Assembly: GCA_947579665.1 (NCBI GenBank)
Contig: OX388341.1
Coordinates: 2,914,001 to 2,978,000, forward strand
Reading direction: 5' to 3'
DNA length: 64,000 bases
Origin: Sympetrum striolatum
Lineage: Eukaryota; Arthropoda; Insecta; Odonata; Libellulidae
The notes under the pieces are model-generated. The model searched no databases and had not been told where the DNA came from. It saw nothing but the letters and a program-made list of their open reading frames with translations. Within the stretch, counting starts at the first letter, position 1. Every line of letters starts with the position of its first letter. Of the stretch, positions 13,201-28,200 are shown one piece after another. A program made the translations under genes and the position numbers.

Positions 13201-16200
13201 TTTCTCCTATTTGTTATTAAGGGAATGAGATCTCTATATTTCCTCCTTCTACAATAGGTTTAATTCTTCTTTATTGTTATCTGGAATTGTGGTAAAAAGA
13301 GACTTCCCAATCTTGCCCTAATGAAAGACTCTTATTATTGATCTGTCCTTTCTCTACATTATATCAGTGTACCTTAAACTTTCATTTCAGAGAGAACCTG
13401 TTTTGACTAAAGAATTGCGCAAGGTTAAAGCTCCAACAAGAAGCTTTCAGTGGAGAACACAAATTTGGCTCCCAAGTAATTGGGTTGTGAGAAGATGTTT
13501 TCAGGGCCGGTCAGAAGTTGTTCCCACTGTTTTGAGTGAGACTGCCACCTCTATTACTACTCCCAGATCTGATCCTAGCCAGGTAAGTCTCGTGTGCTTG
13601 TTTTCAGGCCTTAAATGCACGCCATCTTGGTTAAAAATGTTATGACCAGTTCATTTTCATGTCCCCCTATTAACAGAATAAAAAGATTTTCTTCTTTTAA
13701 TTTTTGATAATGGATGGAGTGTATTGAATGAACTGCTGGTTTGTTTCACCAAAAGACATAATATCTATATGTCTCACATTATGTTTACTTAAAACATTAT
13801 TATAACTTGGTAGGACTTGATCTTATTTAACGCAAAGATTGAAGTCACTATCATACCGGCAAGGACCTAAAATTGGATTCCAGAACTGTTTTTTGTTTAC
13901 CTGCCACTTGTTAAGAGCCACTTCAACCAATAGTACATAGTAATTTGGTCCTTGGACCAGGTGGCAACAGTCAAGGGAGCAATTTTTCCACAACTTACCC
14001 AAAGACCTCCTGAGGACAGTACTCATCCTTCCCATGTAATCTTCAGTTATTTTCAAGCTTTTAAGATAGAGAACACAATTAAAATGGAAATGATTTATAT
14101 TTATTACATATATCTATCTTCAAGATTATGATAGTCTTGGTCATTTTATGTTGTATAGAATCCATCTGGAAATCAACCAGAAAAATGAGATATCCATCTT
14201 AAATATCATGGGTTCAATCCTAATAGAGTAGCAGATTCCTCTATAAGAAGTACAGAGCCATTTTGTTTTAGGTTTTATAAGCTCTGCTCAAAAGAATCCA
14301 GAAATCAAAAGACTGTCACCTGACACATTTGATTGTAAATAACTCAGGTTTGTTATGCACACAATTTTTACTTATTCTTGGAAAACTGAGCAATGAAAAG
14401 ATGGCATGCAGAAGGTCATGTGAAGGTTGAGTTTGGGTGTCTTTTTTAGAAAGGCCTCTGATTACGTCAGATGTGCGATGCCTCTCCTGCAATGTGTTAT
14501 TTTTTAATTTTAAGGGCCCCAAAGGCTAGTGCTTGTGTTGTGCTATAACAAAACTTATGACATGGATCATTTTTTTTCAGCCTGTATTTTTAATTGAAAA
14601 AGAAATCGTTAGGACAACAACTACAAGATGGCCATTGTGGAGATGGATTAACTACTGTCACCGGACGTGGAGTTGGACATGGAATGCTATGTTTTTCTTT
14701 GGTGTGAGTGGCTTACTTCTATTATCCAATATTCTGTGCTTTTTTCCTCTTATAGTGTAACCTTGGATATATGTCAGGCATATGGGATATATGTTAGGTT
14801 TTTAGAAAATATTCAGTCTGCCTTTTATTCCACAATTGATTGAGGCATTACTTATAAACATATTTGTATAACTACTACTTAAAAAAGGTTTGTTTTGTTT
14901 TCTTGTTTATTTGTATTTAAGGCTTTCATTTTGCATTATTTTCTTTTTGGAGAATCTTGTCATTGAAACTTTGTTTCGAGAAACATAATTGCCAGATGGT
15001 ATTTATGTTGAATTGATGATGAAACTCTGAAAAAGTTTAAGAATCCAGATATACGTTGAGTTGGAATCAAATATGCTGTGCCTTGTAAGTCTGTCAGAAT
15101 GTCAATTAGTCCCTCTGTAATGAAGAATATTTATTTCTCTCTTAGTCCGTGATCAGAGATGATTTTGAGCTGCTGCAAACGAAATTTATAACTTAACTGT
15201 CATAAGTCTGATTTAGACTAGAATTTTAGGTAGTTTTCTTAACACTTCTCAGCCCAAATTTTTTGTATATTAGCAAAGAAATTAATATTTTCAACTGAAA
15301 GAACTTTGAAGGTTTTATATATGAGCAGAAAATATTTCATTTGTTCAAATTTTATTAGAACCAATTCAAAATGGAATTAAGTTATATTTAGCTAAAAGAT
15401 GTTTTTTAAATATTTTTCGTGATGACTGCTTAACTGCAACATACAATGCTGAACATTGTTGAAAGAGTTCTAATGATTTATTCATAAAAATATTCCAATT
15501 ACAGTTAGTTTTTCAATAACATATACACCACCACCATCCTGTCGAAAACTCAGGAGCATGAGTACAGCAATCTTCATCTACAGCTGAAAATAGTAATATT
15601 TGTTGAGTGGGAAGTCACTGCTGCTGAAATTACTTTGTACAGCTTATGAGCCCAAATGGAGGCAACGGGTGAAACGAATGGATAATAAAACGAGATTCAA
15701 TTTGGACAAGAAAGGGTTAAAACTTTGATTATACCTAATAATTTTTTTCGTTCATTTAACTCTCATAATTTTCAATTCATAATCTTTTTATTTCTAAATT
15801 TGATAATTTTATTAAAGTTTGCTACAATTTTCGGCACTAATTAAACAATATTAAAGCCCTATTGCACCCCCTTTCAACATCCTATCGTTGTATCCACAGT
15901 CACTTCACAGTGGTTTCTCATGAGCCTCTTATACTTCCGACCAAGTGAAATTACACCTCATTCCAACTGCTTCATTTATCTCTCTCTCGCAAAACATCGA
16001 AAGTGTGCATAGGACACTTTTCAGTGCCTAACTTTGAGTGCTAGAGCAGTCAAATGCAGATTTGTATTTCCCTCTTTTCTCTCAGCTGCATCTTATCACT
16101 GCGCCTGGAAATTAGATCCTTGAACTGCTCAGATAAAAATGTACGTTTGTTGTTGATAGAAACTGCCAGCTGATTGCAGTACTCTAATGGTTTTTGCAGG

Positions 16201-19200
16201 TTGTGATCCCATGGTGCAGTCCTGTGAGTCTGCGTGCTCTGTTTCAGGCAGAGCCGTTTATGCCAGACTTGGAATTGTCTCAGGTCAATGGAACGTTGTT
16301 TCCAAGGAAGTCTTCTCTAACGCCAACCCTCTGCTCACGCCTCCTCTCTCTCTGGAGGCACATCTCAAAGTCTCGCACTCACTTTGAGACAAAACCAGAC
16401 ACAGGTAACTATGTAACATTTGCCATTCTGCACCTTATTCCTTGGAAAGATTGGATCCGTGTAATTAGGAAATGTCCCTAATGAAGTTGCACCCTTGACA
16501 AATTTCTTTCATGGAGAACAGGGTGTCCGCCAACCTGGAAAACCTGAAATACCTGGAAAGCTCAGGGAATTTCGTTCTTCTGGGATACTCGCTCATTTTG
16601 ATCACTTTGACTTACTGGAGACGGTGACAGAGATTATATATAAGTTTTACATAAATAATACATATCTGAATCTAATATGTACAAAATACAATTTTAATTT
16701 AGTTTTTTAGTTTAGTCAAACAAAATTTAATGTATTCATGTGCAAAGTGATTCCCTGACTTTTGCAAACTCTGCATTAATGATTTTCATAGGTCCCACTT
16801 ATTTCTTAACTTCGATGTATTCCCTTATATCTATAGTTGCATTGCTAACTTAGACCTTTTAGCAAACCGTATATTTTTTACTACCAATGTTATTTTATGT
16901 ATTTATCTTTTGGCAGTTATTAAATGTGGATGATAATTATTAAATATTGTGAATGAATATTTATATTTCAAATATATGTGGTAATGTTTATGTAAAAGAT
17001 TGTCTAAGAACAATTTTCTCCCACAGGTTTCATCGGGAAAGGTTTTACGCGACATGTGAACCGAGTGTGGAATTACGTGTTCAAAGGTTTGATTGGAACG
17101 CTGACAATTATGGTTGTCTTCCCCCTCTTGTGCCTTGTATCAAGTATTGGCAGTCTAATCATTGCATTGGCGGCATTCTTTTGGTGAGATATAGTGTTTT
17201 ATATTTTTTCCTAATGAAACCTCAATTTCAATATGAAACCCTTCTTTCACGACAAGGCTCAAGTAGATAATTAAATTGCAAAATTTTGACGAATAAAGTT
17301 TCAATCCAATATTATCTAACCTCAAGAAATCTTCTGAAATTTTTGCATTTACTATTGCAGCTGTCCTATTAAAAAATACCAATAATATCATCCTTTCTGC
17401 TTAGCAATACATATCTGCTGGATATTTAGAATTCTTTAATTTTTGTTACTATCCCATCTACAATGATGCTGAGCTCTTCAGCAATCCCTTTTGATTGATA
17501 GTAATAACTGCATATTGCTATGCTTTAAAGAGTTTTTCTAACCTCAGTTAAGTTATGTGTAGAAAATTTATGTTGTAAGTACTTCCTTTGAAGGATGAAT
17601 GAATATTGAAACAATCCTTTCAGATTGCTTTGGAGGTTTTCCTGATACAAGTAATAAACTACATCAGTGTAAATCATTCACAGGAAGAACCATGTTATCT
17701 TGAAAGTAATGCACATCCTTTTGGGTCATTTTTCAGCTCAAAAATCGTGGTGCAGGTTAGAACTAACTGTGCACTAGATTTGGGCACACAACTACTCGTT
17801 TACATATCCCGTAGTGCAGGGCTGGCCGCATTCTGGGCCTACCCTGGCTCCATATAACTCGTCAAATGTTCTACCAATGAGTTATCAATGTTTTGACTGT
17901 AAGAGCCACTGTGGACTAACCTGTGAGCCGATAGTTTTTCATTGAAAGGGAATTGGCCATCAAACCTTTTAAAGAACCGATTTTGAATTGGTTAACGTGT
18001 GCACTTATGTATGACTTTCAGCATAGACCGGAATTTTGTATACAGTGTATACACATATAAATATATGTATATATCACCGTATACATGTATAGTACACGCG
18101 TATGTGGTGCTGGGAATGGCATGACAGCACGCACTAAGGTGCCCATTACATTTACGAGCAAATGAATTCTCAATTTGTGACGCTTGAATTTTGGCGTGCC
18201 CATTACATTTGGTGGCGTGTTATTTTTGAGTGAATACGGTATATATTTGTCTGGTGAGCTCAAGTTAATTTCGTTGACAGGATGCCAGTGGTAACCTTCA
18301 CTCTTCACCTCTTCATGGCATTGGCGTATGATTTCGATTGTCCTGACCCAGACCACAGGAACCGGTACTTTGTAGTTTTGGAAGCAATTCTTTGGGACAT
18401 TGGTGTTCAAGGAATACTGCAGCCCATTGCAGCTTTGTGTATAGCCTGTCTCGCTTGTCCCCTTCTTTCTATGTTCATTCTCATTGGCAAGTATAACTTT
18501 TTATTGATTAACTGACTGAAATGCCTGTTGAACCTCAATGAGGAATATAACCCCTCAACACCATTAGATGCACTTTTAAGTCGTTGTTTATGGAATTTTT
18601 CTTCACTTCTCTATCTCATGGAAGCTTTATCTTCATATAATGTTATATAATATGCATGTATTCTCATTAAGCAAGAGTTGTTTTTGCACATTTGCGTGCT
18701 TTGTGTTTTTTGTTGCACATTTTGCCTATTATATCAATTTAAATTTTAAGAACATTTATCCTGATTTTTGTTCATTCTTAAAACTGTTTATACTTTCTAC
18801 CAATCCATGATAAAATTATTTTTTTCTCTATCTGTTTGTCTTTGTATTATTTGCATGAATACAAATCACATGCTCTGTACGTTAGTGAAACCGAACCTTA
18901 GCGAAAAGCTTATTTATGCAAAGCATAACTCCAGGAAAATTTGGTTTTTCCGCCGAAGTTTGTGTCTTTTTATTCCTCATGTGACAAAGAACTTGTTGTA
19001 AGCAAAATTGAGGCAAACGTTAAAAATTTAATTTATAGTAGCTTTCAGGTTGATATCTTGAATGCAATTTTAGTTATTCCTTTTTATTGCTGAGAGCAGT
19101 ATTCACGTTGAACAGTTTTGTAACTTTTTCACAAATTTTGTCAAATTTCTTGATATTTTGGCTTGAAAAACAAAATTCCATGATCCTTGTTTGCAATCTG

Positions 19201-22200
19201 AATCTCTATCAAATTGCACGATTATTCCTTTTAGTGAAATTACTCAATAGAAATAAACCGTGCAATAGAAAAAAATGAAGGAAATTGTACTTCTTAAGGA
19301 AATCTATCTGAGCAATTTTGGTTTGAACCCAGTCAAATTATCAAAAGAATGTGATGCAAATGCTATGCATAGTTTGACTCAAATCGGGCAAATGGTATTG
19401 ACTCTGATCTAAAACAATTAAACGCACAGAATTTCTGCTTTTTATATGTATAGATTTCTTTATTCGAAAGGGTATTTCTCCCTTAAGCCCTTTTTAATTT
19501 CATTTTATTTTACCATTTATGCCGGCGTATTAGTCGACCTTTGAAGCCTAAAAAAATCTCCTAAAACCAGGGGTTTTAAAATTCAACCCTTTACCACTGA
19601 GGAATAAATAAGTGAAACTGCCTGCTAAACACTAGTTGTACATAAACTCTCGCAACTCACCACAATTATTTCTTACTGAAACTAATTCTTGATAGTCTAA
19701 GTAATGTTTATATCATATAAAACAAATTTCAACACGAAATATAATTGTGGCCAATAATATGTTATGTTATGACATGTTTTAATAATAAAAGACTTGATTT
19801 AATAAACCATTTCATATCTTCAAAATAAATTTGACGCAGTTTTATTCTTCACAAATTATATTCATTTCTTCGCATGTATTTTTATTTTACAAAAATTTTA
19901 AATATGTATTGATGTTTTCTTTTTACAAATGAAGATCAATAAGCACATCATGGTTTGTTTTTTATTATAATCAGTATGATTCGTCTCAGCGTTAGGAGTT
20001 AATGGAAGTTTTTTTTAGCAGTGCCATGATTTGATATTACCACGCTATATTAGCATTATTTCTATAATAAATTTTTTATACCTATGTGTTTCTGTTTCAT
20101 TACCCATTTTTATTTGTGTAGCCTGAGTGATACCAACAAAAGAAAATTGTGTAATAGTTAAGTAGAGGCCAGAAGTTTACATGGCAGTTAATCTTATGCG
20201 GTAAATATTCCTTAAGCTATCGTATATTTCTGTACCGTAAGTTTTCTTCCCATAAAATAGAGCTGGGGAAGTGGTGTTGCCTTATTTTTTGGGTCGGCTA
20301 ATACACCAAACAGGCTATAACCTAAATTCACCTCCTAATATTAGGAGTCAACTTATACGCCAGATCGACTTATACGCCAGCGTATGCAGTTTGCAATTTA
20401 TTGGCAGTATCTTAGATGTTATTGCTGTTAATATTCTTGTAATGCTTTGACGTAGCACCAACTTGTATTAGGTTGCCTCGATGTCAAAATATTACGAAAT
20501 AAATGTTGTTTACATTTTACTAAATTCAAAATCTATCACTACAATGAAATTTCTAATGAATATTCATCAATCTTAGAGATTATTTCCTAGATGTTTTCAT
20601 CAATAACTGTAATTATATTTACCTCTTTTTAATTTTTTGTCTGAGATATGGAAGAACTCAATACCCTGATTGAGGTTATGAAGAATTTCCCATTATGAAA
20701 GGTCGTGAAATTGTGGCACTCTATAATAAGTAAGCCTATTAGAGCCTAACTCAAACAGGTAGTGAGAAGAAGTCTTGCTTCAAAGCACAATCTGTTACTG
20801 TGTGTGTCAGGCACTCCTCTAAAGTTACTCCATCTGCCACTATCTCGCTAATAGACTATACCTATTTGTATTTATCAAAAGATTTTGCATATGTGAGGTG
20901 ATTACAGAATTATGGAAGTACAGAAGAACTGTCCCTGGATGACTCGTTTTATACGTCTTTAGTCATTTTTGTTGTTTTCTCACTTCAAAAGGTTCATTCA
21001 TTTGTGTAAAGGGTTTTCATTTAGTTATTAAGAAAATTGTTGAAACAGTAAAATGGTGAAGGATCAAATTGATATGATCAGTCAAAGTAGACTCTAGGAA
21101 TTGAATAGTTTGATTTTTTTGTGCATGGCTGTGTATGCGTTGATGAGGCATGCGTTGATAAGGCATGCGTTGATAAGGCACGCAGTGTGTAATAATGAGT
21201 ACTGAGTGGCTGCTTTATCCAGTGGAGGGCGTTCAGACAGACCAGAAGGGTGATTTAGTCTTCCATGTCTGAATGTTCTGAAAGATATCTCAGTTGTAGG
21301 GTTAGAAAGAAAGATCAGTTAGAGCAATAAAGTATGAGTAAACGCAGTAAGCGGAAGACGTTTGTTCTATTCCTTGCTCTGTCAGACCTTTTTCATATCC
21401 ATATTTGTTTATCATATGTACATAATTAATTTCTTATTACCTTCGATTGTCCATATTGCAGATTTGATTGACATAGATCTCTTAAGTTTAATTGAAAGAT
21501 TTGATACTGATTTTGCAGTTGGTGTGTTAAGGTTCACTCTACGGCTGTTGTGGGACTTTCTCATATTTCACATTGTAATAAAGAAGAGGGCGAGGGTGCC
21601 AGCTAGCGATAGTTTTGTTGTCAAGAGAATAGCTGGACCTGGATTGGCCTCCAACTACTTTTACCAGGTAATTTAATCTATAATTTTTGCCAATGATTTT
21701 TCAAAAAATCAAAGTAGTCTTAATAATTTTTCACTGAATTATGCATCAATCCCCTTTAACACCTTATAAATAATTCCTAATAAATACCATTGAATTTTAC
21801 TTATGTTTTGGTAATAGATAGAAAGCATTTTGAAGTAAGGAATGGATTTTTTTATTCATATTGATAATGTCTGTTGGTTACTTAAGACTCAAATAATAAT
21901 AATGAAATTCAAGTCATAAAGAGTGGGTTACTCATTATCAGTGAGATACATTCGTATTCTTCTTTTACGATTGTAGATAGATACCTAGAAGCATAAACTC
22001 TGCAAAAGGGTGTATAAAATACAGGCTCCTTAGCTTGCGATTAGGCACTGGCCAACTTAATTAATTATCTGGGGGACTTGTTGAAGAACATTTATCTTAG
22101 GAAGAGGATGTCAATGGTCTTTCTCTAAAAGTGGGAACTCTCACAAATTTAGAAGTTCAATTCAAGTCAAACCGATCCACTTCATTAAGTACTCATATAT

Positions 22201-25200
22201 TCTTTCCATGGAGTACACTTCCTTCTTCTCGTGTGTATTCTAGGAGACCCTAACATACTCAATTTCAGGTATGGCGATATTACAGAATGATTTCAGAACT
22301 GTTAGTAGTGAGAAAATTGTATTTCCATTTCTTTTGATGAAATGTAAGTCTGAAAGCTTTCTTGCAGATGTTGGTGGTGTATGAACTGAGGTTGAATTAA
22401 CTCTCTCGGGTAACACAGAGTTTGTTGAGAGATTTGTGGAAAAATATTATTAAGGGAAGTTGAACATATTTATTTCGAGAAAAAGGTATTATTTACTATA
22501 TTAACTCCTCTCCATTCTAAGGAAATAAGAATGAGATTCAGTTGTTTATTTCCGGTGAACAATACATCAGTCTCCACAAGAACTTAATACAAGATAACTT
22601 TGAAGAAAAGAAATATTAACTTTAAAACAATATGCTCCAAAAAGAAAATTTTAAAAATATGTTGTTCCTTATATAGTGAAATTTACATACTAGAAACAGA
22701 GCAATAAATATGCAATTCACTTGAACTGAATTCTTAAGTTGCATTATCTTCAAAATCACGTGTAAAAATTCAGCAATGACCTCTATTGGTGAATCCTTAC
22801 AATGAAGTATCAAGATTAGAGAAGTGAAGGAAGAGCAAGGCTCTAGGGATACTGACGTAGCTTCTACAGGGTAGCTTCATGGTGCAGGACCAACTTTTCG
22901 ACTGCTAACAGCTACTTTTTATCTCTCTTTTATTGGGTCACCTGATTGGTTGGTGGCCATTGGCTTCCTTGCTCTCTTTGATTATGAGTTTTCAGGCGTC
23001 GGTAGTCCTTTGTCCCGATTGACGTTTTTCTTTGTTTATGTGAATTCTATGGATTCCTTAATGAATTTCACTGAACTTTCCTGTTCAGCACAGAACCCTG
23101 GAGTCCTTGAATCATATCTGGTGGAGTAAAATGCTCTGCAATCACCGATTTTTCTGGTTGATTTAGGCAAACATTCTTGTGCATGGTCCTTTCTAGTTTG
23201 GCCTCACATGGAACCTCATAAACTCTTGATTTCCTCATTTGTCAGGAGGGATCTGAAGGGGGACCTTGTGTTATGTTATGCTTACTTAGAATCCTCACAA
23301 TTCTCTCTGAAATTGGGACTAAAGGCTGTTGGTTCATCATTCTGTGGGCATGTTGACATTTCTGGAAAAGTAAAAGTAAAACAGTTAGTTTCCCGAGTGA
23401 ACTTCCTCCAGCAGTCAATTCACCGGGAAAGTCTCAAATCTTATCAAAAGCAAGTGCCATTTTATAGAAATATTTTATAATGAAAAATTATATATGCTAA
23501 TTATAGAGTTTTTAATCTAGGAAATAAAGCATTTCATTAAATTTTCAATGGCTTGTAATTCACTTTCCTTAATTGTAGATAAAACCAGAGCAAGCTCTTG
23601 CTGCTTTTGAAGCAAAAATGGAACTTGATGAACTTGCAGCATTTCAGCATGAAATGGAACAGATAATTCTAACACCTCAAAAGGAGTTCAGGTAATCATT
23701 ATTTAATGACCAATGTTATTATAGTCCCTTATCTGTGTATTCAAATCTTAATTTTTAAATCGTTTTTAGATGTACTTAGAATGAAATTCTTCAATTTTCC
23801 TATCAAGTGCAATTTTAATGGCCATCTCAAAGTACTATTATTTGGATAATAATTAAGATGCACTCCCCTTTCAGTTGGTTTATTTCAATTTAATCTTTAA
23901 TTTTAGCTTTCCATGTCAGTTTTGTTATGATGTTGTACTCCTGTTGATCAATAGCTTATTTGAATTATTCAGTATTGCTGAAAATGATAACAAAGACCGA
24001 ACCTGCATTGAAGACCTGGGGGTCATATTTTGGTCTATTATGTTGGAAACAGGATGCCTCCAAAATACTGTCAAATATTTAACCAATATTTCATATCATA
24101 TACTAATATTACATCAAATCATAATTCCATGAAACATAATTTTTGAGTTTTATAATATTTTACACAACTGCAGGTTTGTAAAAAATTTTTTGGTTAAGAA
24201 AAAGTTACGATCCTGAATTTAGTAAATAGAATTCTTAATTTTGGATGCATTGTAATTAAAAAAAATCATTGCTTGACTTTTTTAAAATATGAAAATTATG
24301 TTTTGGTAGTATTTTATTTTGGCCTATGGAGTTTTGACATCAAGATTCTGTTTTCTTACAGCCATTTTGTAGAAACTTGTTTCAAAGCATTCTCTGCAAG
24401 TCTGTCATCCAAGGAAGGGCCGTACCGCACACTTGAGAAGGAGGCACAGGACCTCACGGCTGCTCTTCACGAAAAGCTTGAGAGGAGGCGAAGAGACCTG
24501 CAAACTGGTCTCGGAGTAGGTGTTCGCTCTCGCATCAAACTTACTGCCCGTGACCTCAAGGTGAGTCTTTATTCTGCAATTTAATATAGCAATAAAAACT
24601 ATTCATGTGGTACAGTGTTATTGAGAACAGGATACTGAAAAGAAGACTTGACCATGAAGAAAGTCTCTCCCTGACTTCACTCCTGATTTCTACTGAGTCA
24701 GGATGTATGAAATACTAATGGGAAGCTTCGAATGCTAGACAATCTTTGCGAAGTGATTCCTTGTGGATGTGATGTATGAATTTGAGAGAAAAAGACTTTC
24801 TTTTTTAGTGATTTGGAGATGCAATATATCTGCGTATATTGCAAGTTTAAAATCAAGCATAAGAAGGAGGAACAGAATATATTTATGATTATCACCGGCA
24901 TTAGTTTTCAATAGGTCGACTGTCCACAATGTTTTGCTTAAAGATGCTTATATATGTAGCATATTGAACATATGATCATTATGATATTATATGTTCTTGA
25001 TAATACCTGCATAATTATATATCCGCATTTTCTCCAATAGCAGTTTTAACCCAATGATGATATGGCTTGTAACGTAGTTGAAATCGTAGAAATTTTCCTG
25101 GGAGAGTAGCGCTGTGGAGAAAAAATGAATTTCGAGCTGCGTGCCATATGAAAATATTAATGTGCGCAGCAAGCAGTTTAATTTCCTGAAGCTGCAGATC

Positions 25201-28200
25201 CAAATTGATTACGAAATAAGGCATTCTCATTATTTCATACCATCGCTAATATTCTCATCGGAAAGTATCACTATTTTGCCGAATGAAATGCCTATAGTTT
25301 GCTCGTCTTTAGTGATGCAGTGATGATGATTTTTCGAGTTCATAGCCAACTAGACCTCACTTTTACAGAATAAAATTGTAAAAATGCATTGAGACGACTG
25401 AGAAATACATAAAAATGGAATTATTAATGTTGATAACTGTCCACACTAACACTCCCAGTTGGAATTTTCCATAACTCCATTTTTCTTAGAAAAACTTCCA
25501 ACTTCTTCAAGGTGCCTCGGTGTCAATGACTGCATAATTTAACCCTAGAAAACACTGAGGTTAGTGATGCCATTATCATCTTGTTTAGCGGAATGACTGA
25601 AAATAATGATCTCATAGAGAAAACATCAAAAACTTTAATGCGTGTGAAGCGTGAATTTGGTTGGTACCCAAGAATTTGAATTCGAAGATGTAAAATATAT
25701 TTTGGGATATAACCTTTGGCTGTTCATGACTGAAATACACTCTATGTTGAGTATCATTTTCAATTTCGAAAAAGGGCTTGATACTTAAGTTGCGACTATC
25801 TTGAAAGGAGGAGGGGAGAAAATCTCAAGTTATGGCTGCACAAAAAATGCTGATCACCAAATTAATCATAGGCCTCACGTTCAATCTTTTTTACATTTGC
25901 TATTTGTCAGCTCCTAATTCTGTAATCTTTCTAAGTTAATTAAAATTACAATTCTCTTAAAATATTAGTCACAAATTGCTTATCAAATTTAATTATACTT
26001 CCCGTTTTTTAGCTGTTTTATGAAAACTCTCTTTTCCGACCTTCTTTGGGAAGAGCACATTAAATTGTTTTATTTTTTATTTTTAATAAAATTTTATTGT
26101 TGCATGTTACACCTTTTAGGGACTTAAAATTATATTTTTTATTCATATAAAGCTCTTCTAATTATTACAGACCCTAAAACCTAAAAAAATGGCAGGTCCT
26201 CACTTAGTGTTTTTCCGCATTTAGTTTTTAAAATGTTGGTCCCCTAAAAAACCTAAAATCAGGATTCTACTGAATTTGAAATGTTTATCCAAAACTTGCA
26301 GAATTGAAGTTTTTACTATGGGAACTATTTGATTTGTTATTTGAGAAAACTTGTGACAGTTTTATTATTTTTATTGTTAAAGGTAAACTTTAAGAAACAA
26401 GGCACTAATCACCTTATAAATTGATCAGATAATAATTGTTATCTTTGTTCGGTATCCATGATGTGTGTACATAGATTTCTTTCATTTTCCACTGATATTG
26501 GTGGTGTTGTTTTAATTGTAATTGAAAATTCATATTGGGATTTAGAGACAGCTTTGCTTCATGAAAACTAGTTTACTTCCTTTGAAAGGCAAATATTTTG
26601 TATGCTTGCACCTAGCAATTTTTATTCCTGATCATACCTATCTAATTATTTTGTTATCATTGTTTAATCTTTGTCTTATTATCAGTATTGAATTCAGAAT
26701 CACCGCTACAAGTCAAAAATTCTTCATCTTTCAACTTCTTATTTACAACAAATTATATATGTAACAGCTTCTTGGAGCCATCAAATATGTAAATGGGTTT
26801 TGTCCATCAGCCTCAAATTTTCTGGGAAATCCTGGAAAACCCAAAACAGCATTTCACAATATATATAAAAATAATACTAATAAGTCGTCTTTTATTTGGG
26901 CAAGATTGAGACTAAAAAGTCTCTTCTTCCATCCGACCCATCGTCATTAATTATCAAATTAGAAGTAGAAGCAATTAGAAGAATTGTGGATGCAAAAAAC
27001 CTAAGAGATTCTAAGGAAAAAAATCCACTGCAGTAAAACACCCGCAAGGAAGGGGGGGGTGAAAAACCTGCGCAAACCTACCGATAGTAATAGCTAAAAG
27101 ATCAGAAAAAAAGAAAATATAAAAATACACTACCAATAAGTACTTGCATGCAATACATAAATAAGAATTAGTTCATATAAAAAAAAGATAGCATAATTCA
27201 AAATAACATAAAACAAACAAAATATTTTTCAGTTGTTTCTAGAAAAACACTCACTGATCCTATCCTAATTATCATATCGAATCAATAATCAAGACACTGA
27301 CCATGATTTAAGCTGAGAAAGTTGATCCAATGTTCAGTTTTCAGGGCCCCAGAGTTGAAAACACCATTTTTTCATAAAATTTGAGTTTGTCTTTGTCGCC
27401 ACAGAGAATGCACACAGTTCTGCCTAACTTTACATTTCTTGAAATCTAGATGGTCAGGCGTTGTGGAAAGCATTGAAGTAATGAAGAGAAAACTTAGTAA
27501 ATTTTCCACAGTTTTATATCTTACGACCAGTTTCCTACTGAAGTAGCATCTTCTGGTTCAGAAATTGTTTTTCTGGACCCCTGTAATATTATCTTTTGCT
27601 GGACATCAAAATGTGTGATGCTAGTAATGTCCCAATAAGTTTCCATTTCAGAAGCTCATAATGAAAAGCGAAATGGCATAGATATTCTATGTGATAATCT
27701 CTGCTGTGTATGTTCGTTATTTATCCATGTACTGAATATGTAAGAAAATTATTGAACAAATTTTTGAAAATGAACTTCAATAATTTCCGATGAGGTAGCA
27801 ATTTGACATCAGGGATTCACGTGAAACATTTTGTATTGATTATCCAACAGAATCATGGGTTTGACTCTGGATGATTTGATATTACTTCAACTTCATGTAA
27901 AGCCATTTTTTACTACTTGCTGACTTAATTTCTTTTACAAAACTAAATCAGGATGCTACAAAGTCGAGATGAATACCAAAATTCATAAAATGATTAAAGA
28001 ATTTTATACTGGTCATGTAACATCGATTTAGATTTGAATTGGAAAGAATTTATGCTAAATCAACTAATTTAACAATTTCTATATTTTTGTAGTTATAAAC
28101 AGTCATTCTCTCTGATGATTTAGGTGATTTTGAAACTCAACTTAAAAAGTATTGGTTTGATGCATTAATTTGTGGAATTTGTTCATGGCACCACTCACTA

